The notes under the pieces are model-generated. The model worked only from the letters and a program-made list of their open reading frames with translations. It ran no database searches and was not told where the DNA came from. The position numbers and the translations under genes are program-made. From contig JAUWXJ010000114.1 of the NCBI GenBank assembly GCA_030616425.1, forward strand, positions 1-7,598: 7,598 nt of DNA. The letters run 5' to 3'. Below are positions 1-5,664 of the stretch, piece by piece. Numbering within the stretch: the first letter of the stretch is position 1; each line of letters starts with the position of its first letter. This stretch comes from Desulfobacterales bacterium. Its GTDB lineage: Bacteria > Desulfobacterota > Desulfobacteria > Desulfobacterales > C00003060.

Positions 1-1
1 T

Positions 2-859
2 GACTTTCGGCATGTAATGCGGTTCTTTAAGAAGAACTATGCCCAGAGCAGCTCCCAGAGGGATACTGAGCTGGCGGAACGCTGCCACATAACTGACATT
101 TGTCACATAATTCATAGACAAGAGAACGAGCCCATAGGTCAGATAGATTCCGAAACCGGTCAACGCGGCTGAACCCTTGAATGATTGGAGGACTTCGACA
201 AGATTGCTCCGCTCCTGGAAGCTGAATAATATGAAGATCCCCACCCACAAAGACGTACTGATTGCCTCCAATACCATATATACCAATGTTGCATCAACCG
301 GATGAAAAGGCCTGCCAGGGAGTTCACGAAGACGACGAAGGGCCTCGTCATCCACTATGGTGTAACCTGCGATTCCGATTGCGGCCAGTACCGCCAAAAG
401 GCAACAGAGATTCAAATAGTCCTGGAAGCGGAAATCACGAAACACTTTTATCGGCAGCATTAAACACCCGGCCATCACGAGGATTATGCCGGCTATTAAC
501 CACCAACCCACCTCATGTCCTTTGCCCAGAAGAATTGTAATAACGACGACAAGAATTACGGGCAAGGAACGTGCCAGTGGATAGGCAATAGACATATCAC
601 CGATTCTGTAGGACCCTGCAAGTGTGGCCAGATAGGCGGCCAGAAAAAAACCGGACATTATGACAAATATCCACACAGATTGAGGAATCAGGGGAACCTT
701 ATTCCAGTAATAGGTGAGGATGGGTAAAACGATGAATACACCGATGGTGTTTGCCACCAAATAGAAAGCGAGTGTCGGATGTTGCCTTTTGCTGATAAAA
801 TTCCAACCGGCATGTGTGAATGCAGCAATCACAAGAAGAACCACAGCGGTCAAAGACAT
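2..859 (-). CDS. DMT/EamA-family membrane transporter, 3' end cut by the window edge
   Basis: Reading the minus strand from the ATG at 857-859 gives 286 open codons with no stop before the window edge. The protein is strongly hydrophobic, with about ten likely membrane segments (for example residues 4-14, 30-46, 64-82, 98-110, 119-135, 148-166, 204-212, 229-247, 264-275). Family-like motifs are an N-terminal FTHAGWNFISK (14-24), SYRIGDMSIAYPLARSLPV (83-101) ending the first repeat half, and near the C-terminus FRQLSIPLGAALGIVLLKEP (261-280), typical of EamA-domain permeases. These proteins are usually about 280-300 residues, so only a few are missing. A purine-rich ribosome site (GGGAG, 7 bases before the ATG) supports the start. 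It lies 57 bases after MtmB-A in the same direction, so it is probably the last known gene of the left operon and may import the methylated substrate or export the product. Substrate unknown. Family assignment is firm; role is inference. Confidence 0.85.
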   Translation of the reverse strand, partial: MSLTAVVLLVIAAFTHAGWNFISKRQHPTLAFYLVANTIGVFIVLPILTYYWNKVPLIPQSVWIFVIMSGFFLAAYLATLAGSYRIGDMSIAYPLARSLPVILVVVITILLGKGHEVGWWLIAGIILVMAGCLMLPIKVFRDFRFQDYLNLCCLLAVLAAIGIAGYTIVDDEALRRLRELPGRPFHPVDATLVYMVLEAISTSLWVGIFILFSFQERSNLVEVLQSFKGSAALTGFGIYLTYGLVLLSMNYVTNVSYVAAFRQLSIPLGAALGIVLLKEPHYMPKV

Positions 860-916
860 ACCGGCGCTCCCTTTCCCAGATCTCGTTCAAGTGAGGCCAT
901 CTCGATATGGGCTATA

Positions 917-2305
917 TTATTTAAATGGAAGTCCCATGCGGGTCAATTCCTCCAAGACGTCGTCATAAAGCCGATCATACTCTTCCGAGCGCTTGTGGGT
1001 TTTTAGATCGTACAGCTCCGGGTAGGTCTTTCCTTCAGTGCCCGGAGGCGGATTCTTAATGTCCTCTTCATACTTTTCCAAAAGGCGGTTGCACAACTCG
1101 CTGGCCCTATCCGCCGTCATCCCTGATTGGGCGATGCCGTGGGCTACGCCCGCATTGAAGAGACATTCCGTGGGGGTCACCCCGTCATTAACAACCGCCT
1201 TGGCCGGGTGAGACACCTGAATCCCGGCGTAACCCGAGGTAACAGCGGCTAGTTGAGACACGGCTGCCTCATAGAAATACATCTTCGTACAGGGGCCACC
1301 TACTGCATAAGGCAAGGCAATAGCACAATATCGGGTGTTTTGACTCGTCGCTCGACCCACTACGGACAACACCCATGTTCCCGCACGTGTGGAGGAACAA
1401 CCGAGATTCATATCGATGGGTCCGGTCAGATGGTAGGCCCCTTTCATAAGCACACACCCTGCGATGTGATAGGTTGTCATCACCAGGGCGGTTCCAGGTG
1501 CACCGCCTGCATACCCCCCGAGGATAACTAGATCAGTGGACCCGACATTCGCCCCTATATAAGTTACGAAAGTCAGCTTGTTCAGGTTATTGAAATCCAC
1601 GGTCATTTCCGCGATAAAGTCAATGAGCCAGCCATCGGATGGGCGAAGCCCAACGGTGGGGTAACAGCCTGCAATGGTACCGGTGGCAGACGTTGCTGCG
1701 GAGCAGAGGTTCAAAATGGGAAGCCCGGGTCTGCCTGCCCTCCACAGGGCTTTGCGTGCCGCTTCTATTGAATTGAAGACGGCGTAAAGCTCCAGTGGTG
1801 ATCCACCCACAACCGGTATGCCCCTGACACTGGAAAGGGCCGGGATGCTGATGGAATTGGCCTGGGGAATGCTGGCATATCCCTCTACCTGGGCCATGGC
1901 AATCTCTTCCGAGGTGGCGACAGTACCGGTACCAATGTGACAAAAGGGCGGATTCTTGTCTCCGGGCTTTCTCGGTCTTAAAACACTCCGGTCTCGACCT
2001 TCCCCGAAGGTCCCTGCCTCCCGGTAGTCCTCAAGCCCTTTCTCGATTTCCTTCCTGTCAAATTGGATAATGCGATTGGTGTCAGCACAGTAGAGTCCGG
2101 TCATGGACAGAAACTCGATAGAAGCCTCATAGAGACGGTCAGCAAGGGCATCATCGGACGGTACCGGGTCCTTTGGATCGTACTTGATATCAAATTCCTT
2201 TACGATCTTTCGGATGTTGGGGATAAGGACCTTCATATGAAAGTCCTTCTGAGTAAGGATCGGACCGGTTACGGCCCTCTCAAGGTAATCAAGTAAACTC
2301 GGCAC
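917..2305 (-). CDS. MtmB-family corrinoid methyltransferase without pyrrolysine (MtmB-A)
   Basis: 462 residues, close to the 458 of methanogen monomethylamine methyltransferase MtmB, which transfers a methyl group from methylamine to a corrinoid protein in the cytoplasm. Shared family motifs: YC-DTNR (72-78), FGEGRD (100-105), SVRG (159-162), AGRPG (190-194), LGGYAGG (262-268), GGPCTKM (336-342) and a YDLK-type C-terminus (432-435). The start is GTG, chosen because AAGGAGGT lies 5 bases upstream and the N-terminus then matches MtmB-B in register. The stop is TAA and there is no in-frame TAG. Where methanogen MtmB has pyrrolysine 202, shortly after GRPG, this protein has LPILNL (195-200). Counterparts of Glu229, Glu259 and Gln333 are Leu227, Thr257 and Leu331. 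The fold is therefore conserved but the methylamine-activating site is not; monomethylamine as substrate is doubtful. It follows its corrinoid gene by 25 bases. Family is secure, substrate unknown. Confidence 0.9.
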   Translation of the reverse strand: MPSLLDYLERAVTGPILTQKDFHMKVLIPNIRKIVKEFDIKYDPKDPVPSDDALADRLYEASIEFLSMTGLYCADTNRIIQFDRKEIEKGLEDYREAGTFGEGRDRSVLRPRKPGDKNPPFCHIGTGTVATSEEIAMAQVEGYASIPQANSISIPALSSVRGIPVVGGSPLELYAVFNSIEAARKALWRAGRPGLPILNLCSAATSATGTIAGCYPTVGLRPSDGWLIDFIAEMTVDFNNLNKLTFVTYIGANVGSTDLVILGGYAGGAPGTALVMTTYHIAGCVLMKGAYHLTGPIDMNLGCSSTRAGTWVLSVVGRATSQNTRYCAIALPYAVGGPCTKMYFYEAAVSQLAAVTSGYAGIQVSHPAKAVVNDGVTPTECLFNAGVAHGIAQSGMTADRASELCNRLLEKYEEDIKNPPPGTEGKTYPELYDLKTHKRSEEYDRLYDDVLEELTRMGLPFK

Positions 2306-2330
2306 ACTGCACCTCCTTCTTCAAGTTCAT

Positions 2331-2993
2331 TTAAGGATCACTCCGCGCATTCAGAAGGCTCCTGGAGATGTTGACCGCATCAATCGCAGTGTCTCCATAA
2401 CCGTCGGCCCCAATATCATCGGCCCATTTTTGACTGACCGGTCCACCTCCCACAAGAACAAAATATCTATCCCGGATTCCCATCTCTTTTAATACCTCGA
2501 TGAGCTCTTTTTGATTCGGCATTGTGGTGCTCATTAGTGAAGAGAGGGCGATGATTTCGACTTTGTTTTTATCAGCCGCTTCAATTATACTAAGTGTTGA
2601 CTGATCAATACCGATGTCCACCACTTCGAAGCCGCTGGTCTCCATAACCGTGCCCACAATATTTTTGCCGATGTTGTGAAGATCTCCCTTTACTGTTGCG
2701 AGCAGCACCGTTCCCTCTTTGTGCACCTGTTGCTTCCTCGCCTCGATCGCAGGTTCTATGATTTCCATTGCGGCGCTGAAGGTATCGGCAGCCATCAGGA
2801 GTTCCGGCAGAAAGGAATCCCCACTCTCAAACTGTGCCCCGACAACCCCCATTCCTTTAGAAAGCCCCTGATCTACGGCCTCTAGGGGATCGATTCCCGC
2901 TGTTAGGGCATTCTGAGCGTTCTCCCTCGCCATGTCCTTGTTTCCCTCGATGACTGCTGTGGCCAAGTTCTCCAGAACCTCTTTCTTGTCCAT
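2331..2993 (-). CDS. Methyltransferase corrinoid protein (MtbC/MttC-like), left array
   Basis: 220 residues, the usual size of the small corrinoid proteins that carry the methyl group between two methyltransferases. The N-terminal half (about 1-90) is the helical cap domain, with the typical GAQFESGDSFLPELLMAA stretch (52-69). The C-terminal half is the B12-binding domain: KGDLHNIG (103-109) supplies the DxHxxG motif, with His106 as the lower cobalt ligand; SSLMSTT (151-157) and LVGGGPVSQKWADDIGADGY (180-199) are the remaining cofactor-binding loops. AAGGAGG sits 6 bases before the ATG at 2991-2993; the stop is TAA. It lies between the MtmB remnant (32-base gap) and MtmB-A (25-base gap), so it is very likely the methyl acceptor for MtmB-A. 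It is clearly paralogous to the corrinoid protein at 4951-5598, with His106 at the same residue number. Function as a corrinoid carrier is firm; the exact partner is inference. Confidence 0.95.
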   Translation of the reverse strand: MDKKEVLENLATAVIEGNKDMARENAQNALTAGIDPLEAVDQGLSKGMGVVGAQFESGDSFLPELLMAADTFSAAMEIIEPAIEARKQQVHKEGTVLLATVKGDLHNIGKNIVGTVMETSGFEVVDIGIDQSTLSIIEAADKNKVEIIALSSLMSTTMPNQKELIEVLKEMGIRDRYFVLVGGGPVSQKWADDIGADGYGDTAIDAVNISRSLLNARSDP

Positions 2994-3025
2994 CTGTTTC
3001 CTCCTTCTTGAATTCCTTGATGTCT

Positions 3026-3151
3026 CTATTTGAAGTGAATTCCCATTTCTGCTAATTCTTCCTTGACCTCTTCGTAAAGCCGAACATATTCTTCAAGAGG
3101 CTTACGGGCCTTGAGGTCAACGGCATCATCGGATGGAAGGACATTCGGCAT
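3026..3151 (-). pseudogene. Remnant of a third MtmB-family gene, apparently with an internal deletion
   Basis: A 41-codon open stretch (ATG at 3149-3151, stop TAG at 3026-3028) whose last 30 residues, starting at DLKARK and ending MGIHFK, match the C-terminus of MtmB-A at 18 of 30 positions without gaps (EEY-RLY, EEL, MG, FK). A full enzyme needs about 460 residues. Just before this block is VLPSDDA, which resembles VPSDDA at residues 48-53 of MtmB-A; the DNA shares an exact 12-mer (ggcatcatcgga on the plus strand, starting at 3122, and again around 2147). This suggests an in-frame deletion joining about residue 53 to about residue 432. Farther upstream the frame meets a TAA and homology fades. 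No good ribosome site precedes the ATG. It lies 32 bases before the corrinoid gene, the normal place for an operon partner. The C-terminal homology is clear; the deletion model is less certain. Confidence 0.75.
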
Positions 3152-3234
3152 ATCTTTACTTCTTGGGCATTATTGGGGTTGTGCGGATTCTATTCAGATA
3201 AAGTGCTTTCAGACACGCCTGTACCATGATATTC

Positions 3235-3265
3235 AATGTCACATCTTTGGCAAAGATGTATCATT
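3235..3265. promoter_or_regulatory. 31-bp near-palindrome, candidate operator
   Basis: The core at 3241-3259 is a perfect inverted repeat, ACATCTTTG and CAAAGATGT around a single G. After a two-base mismatch on each side the symmetry resumes with AATG (3235-3238) and CATT (3262-3265). There is no T-run on either side, so it does not look like an intrinsic terminator. Position between divergent arrays and near-perfect two-fold symmetry fit a binding site for a dimeric regulator. No regulator gene is in the window, so the binding protein is unknown. Confidence 0.5.
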
Positions 3266-3288
3266 TGGCAATAATGCACAATGCCAAA
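3246..3288. repeat. Three TTTGGCA boxes at 18-bp steps
   Basis: TTTGGCAA occurs at 3246-3253, inside the palindrome core, and again at 3264-3271; the inverse TGCCAAA occurs at 3282-3288. Successive starts are exactly 18 bases apart. The second and third boxes form a 7-bp inverted repeat with an 11-base gap. Such phasing suggests several adjacent binding sites for one regulator, overlapping the larger palindrome. The identity of the boxes is seen directly; the role is inference. Confidence 0.4.
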
Positions 3289-3414
3289 CTCAAGTCAACA
3301 TAATTAATTCCATATGATGAATGACAGAATATTATATGTTACCATCTAGCTTTGTTTTTTTGGAAAAGGTCTACATTGATTAAGAATGTCTGATATGTTA
3401 AGAAGAATTGTTAC

Positions 3415-3446
3415 TTGACAACATAATCGAACAGAGTTTGTCTAAT
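3415..3446 (+). promoter_or_regulatory. Possible sigma-70-type promoter for the right array
   Basis: A perfect -35 hexamer TTGACA (3415-3420) is followed by TCTAAT (3441-3446, 5 of 6 matches to TATAAT). The spacer is 20 bases, longer than the usual 16-18, which weakens the call. Transcription would begin shortly before the ribosome site of the MttB-family gene, leaving a very short leader. Confidence 0.25.
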
Positions 3447-3472
3447 ACTTTGGATTATAGAAAGGAGGTTCG

Positions 3473-4915
3473 ATGCAATTCGCAGAATTTCTTACTCCTC
3501 AAGAGGTTGAACAGGTTCATGAGGCATCGCTGGAGATCCTGGAAAACACTGGCATCCTGGTCCGCAATGATAAGGCACGGGATATTTATGCCAGACACGG
3601 CTGCAAAGTGGATTCTGAAACCTTGATTGTGAAAATCTCTCCCAGCGTGGTCGAAGAATATCGTAAGGCGTTTGTTCCAACGTTTACATTCAAGGGCCGT
3701 GATCCGAAATTTGACCGGACAATCCCCGAGGACAGGCCTCTGATAGTAACGGCAAGCTCTGCCCCCAACATCATTGATCCCGAGACTGGCGAAGAGCGGC
3801 GCGCCACTTCCTCGGACATTGCAAACATCGCCTTTCTCATCAACGAGCTGCCGGGTTATGACGTCTTTTCGATTTCTACGCTTGCTGACGACGCTCCCGA
3901 AGGCCAGTTTAGCCTTTCGCGTTACTACCCTGCACTGAAAAACTGCTTGAAGCCGGTTCGCAGCAACACGCCGAGCATGAAAGATCTTATGGAGGTGCTT
4001 GAACTGGGCACCATCATTGCCGGAGGCAAGGAAGCTTACAAAGAGCGACCCCTTATTACCCATCACGACTGCCCTGTGATTTCACCCTTGACCATGGACG
4101 TGGAATCTACAGAAGAGGTACTTTACCTCACCGAAAACGGATTGCCCGTTTATGGCAGCATCGTCCCCAACGCGGGCATGACAGCGCCCATGACCTTATT
4201 AGGGACGCTGGCACTTGGCAACACTGAGTTCTTAGCGTTAAGTACGCTCATGCAGATGATCCGGCCAGGTACCCCCCTGATCTATGCCGTTCTGCCCACT
4301 GTAGCTGACATGCGAACAGCCAACTATGCTCCGGGGGCAATTGAAACGGGAATCCTGCAGATAGCACATAGCCAGATGGCCCGGTTCTATAATGTTCCGT
4401 CCGGTGGGTACATTGGCTTGACAAATGCCCATACGAACGATGCACAATCAGGCTACGAAACCGGCATGAATACAACAGGGGCGCTGCTCGCTGGAGCGGA
4501 TATGCTCAACATGGGAGGCCTTTTAGGCAGCCTGATGACGTTTGATTTTGCTAAGGCCGTCATCGACAACGAAATTGCCTTAATGCTCAAACGTATCAAC
4601 CGGGGTATGGAGTTCAACGAAGCAAACTTTGCCCTGGGTGTGATCGCCGAAATCGGGCCTGGAGGCACGTACATAGACAATCCCCACACCCTGAAACATA
4701 TGCGCACCACCGCACTGCTGCCGAAGGTCGCAACGCGTGAGATCCGGACAACCTGGGAGGATAAAGGACGCCCCGATGTCAATATCCTCGCCATGAATGA
4801 AGCAAGGAAGATTCTTACCAGAGATAATCCCGCGGTATTTTCAGAAGATGTTGATAGGAAGATTCGCGCCCGGTTTGAGGGTCTGGTAGCAGGCAACGCC
4901 GGGTGGAAAGAATAG
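3473..4915 (+). CDS. MttB-family corrinoid methyltransferase without pyrrolysine
   Basis: 480 residues, normal for the trimethylamine methyltransferase (MttB) superfamily, whose members move a methyl group from trimethylamine or, in the pyrrolysine-free branch, from quaternary amines such as glycine betaine, to a corrinoid protein. Evidence: N-terminal VHEASLEILENTGI (15-28), SPLTM (204-208), GLPVYGS (223-229), the FYNVPSGGYIG and NDAQSGYETG block (305-331), ADMLNMGGLLGS (342-353) and the C-terminal IGPGGTYIDNPHTLKHMR motif (394-411). In methanogen MttB pyrrolysine sits between the FYGLPS and DxQAG parts of that block; here the equivalent stretch is Y313-T317 and no TAG interrupts the frame. 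AAAGGAGG lies 4 bases before the ATG; the stop is TAG. It is the first gene of the right array, 35 bases before its corrinoid partner. It is more likely an enzyme for a quaternary or other methylated amine than for trimethylamine; the substrate cannot be read from sequence. Confidence 0.92.
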   Translation: MQFAEFLTPQEVEQVHEASLEILENTGILVRNDKARDIYARHGCKVDSETLIVKISPSVVEEYRKAFVPTFTFKGRDPKFDRTIPEDRPLIVTASSAPNIIDPETGEERRATSSDIANIAFLINELPGYDVFSISTLADDAPEGQFSLSRYYPALKNCLKPVRSNTPSMKDLMEVLELGTIIAGGKEAYKERPLITHHDCPVISPLTMDVESTEEVLYLTENGLPVYGSIVPNAGMTAPMTLLGTLALGNTEFLALSTLMQMIRPGTPLIYAVLPTVADMRTANYAPGAIETGILQIAHSQMARFYNVPSGGYIGLTNAHTNDAQSGYETGMNTTGALLAGADMLNMGGLLGSLMTFDFAKAVIDNEIALMLKRINRGMEFNEANFALGVIAEIGPGGTYIDNPHTLKHMRTTALLPKVATREIRTTWEDKGRPDVNILAMNEARKILTRDNPAVFSEDVDRKIRARFEGLVAGNAGWKE

Positions 4916-4950
4916 ATCGATGGTAAGAGTTCAAAACGGAGGAGAATCAA

Positions 4951-5598
4951 ATGGATAAGGGTGAACTTTATAATGTCCTGAAGGATGCCATGGTTGCATT
5001 AGAGCAGGACGCTGTTCTTACGAATACCCAGAAAGGGTTAGCGGCGGGGATTCCGCCCCTCGAGATCATTGAAAACGGATTGTTGCCCGGGCTGAATACG
5101 ATCGGTGATCAGTTTGAGAAAGAGGAGATCTTTCTCCCTGAGCTTATGAAATCAGCAATGATCTTTCAGGCGGCAATGGGCCTCTTGCAACCCAAAATCA
5201 AGGAACAAGGCGCAACGGTCAAGAAGAAAGGCACTGTCGTCATTGGAACCGTCAAAGGGGACTTGCACTACATCGGCAAAGACATCGTTAAGCTCCTTAT
5301 GCAAATCTCCGGATTTGAGGTGTATGACCTTGGTGTGGACGTTGACCCTTTTGCGTTCATCCTGAAGGCGGATGAGGTGAATGCCGACATTATTGCGCTC
5401 TCAGCCCTTCTGACAACCACCCTCATGGGCCAAAAAGATGTGATTGAGGCACTCGAGGGACAGGGCAAACGCGACAAGTATAAAGTGATGGTCGGCGGGG
5501 GTGCTGTAACAAAGAAGTGGGCAGATGAAATTAAAGCGGATGGCTACACTGAAACCGCATACGCAGCGGTTGTAAAAGCTGCTGAAATGATATCATAG
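4951..5598 (+). CDS. Methyltransferase corrinoid protein (MtbC/MttC-like), right array
   Basis: 215 residues, with the same two-domain plan as the left-array protein. The N-terminal helical cap includes IGDQFEKEEIFLPELMKSAM (51-70). The B12 domain has KGDLHYIG (103-109), with His106 as the expected cobalt ligand, SALLTTT (151-157), and VGGGAVTKKWADEIKADGY (181-199). GGAGGAG lies 6 bases before the ATG at 4951; the stop is TAG at 5596-5598. It sits between an MttB-family and an MtmB-family gene (35 and 66 bases away), so it may accept methyl groups from both enzymes. Its C-terminus is shorter than that of its paralogue. The carrier function is firm; sharing between two methyltransferases is inferred from gene order. 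Confidence 0.95.
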   Translation: MDKGELYNVLKDAMVALEQDAVLTNTQKGLAAGIPPLEIIENGLLPGLNTIGDQFEKEEIFLPELMKSAMIFQAAMGLLQPKIKEQGATVKKKGTVVIGTVKGDLHYIGKDIVKLLMQISGFEVYDLGVDVDPFAFILKADEVNADIIALSALLTTTLMGQKDVIEALEGQGKRDKYKVMVGGGAVTKKWADEIKADGYTETAYAAVVKAAEMIS

Positions 5599-5664
5599 GA
5601 TTCCTGCATTTGGGCTTTTTCGACAGGTGCAACGCAGAGCCAAGCGATGAAATAGGAGGAACAA

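Larger units (their letters stand above)
3152..3472. promoter_or_regulatory. Divergent intergenic control region
   Basis: About 320 bases without a supportable gene between the outward-reading left and right arrays. The stretch is AT-rich, most clearly from about 3300 to 3460. It holds the near-palindrome at 3235-3265, the phased TTTGGCA boxes at 3246-3288 and a TTGACA element at 3415-3420. Promoters for both arrays should lie here. On the minus strand a TATAAT (complement of 3331-3336) and a TTGACT (complement of 3293-3298) occur, but not as a well-spaced pair, so I do not place a left promoter. Confidence 0.5.

Noticed and set aside
3241..3259. Intrinsic terminator at the palindrome
   Set aside because: No T-run follows on either strand, and no gene ends immediately before it.
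3264..3285. Sigma-54-type promoter (TGGCA...TGC)
   Set aside because: The GG and GC elements are 9 or 16 bases apart instead of the required spacing of about 12, on both strands.
3455..4066. 203-codon open frame on the minus strand opposite the MttB-family gene
   Set aside because: It is antisense to a well-supported gene with clear family motifs, and its own translation shows no recognisable domain or good ribosome site.
4453..4950. 165-codon open frame on the minus strand opposite the end of the MttB-family gene
   Set aside because: Antisense to conserved coding sequence, Ser/Arg-rich composition typical of a shadow frame, no family match.
4913..4980. TAG at the end of the MttB-family gene as a pyrrolysine codon
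   Set aside because: Readthrough would add only about 22 unrelated residues overlapping the next gene. In pyrrolysine MttB the codon is internal, near residue 334, and here the protein already has full family length.
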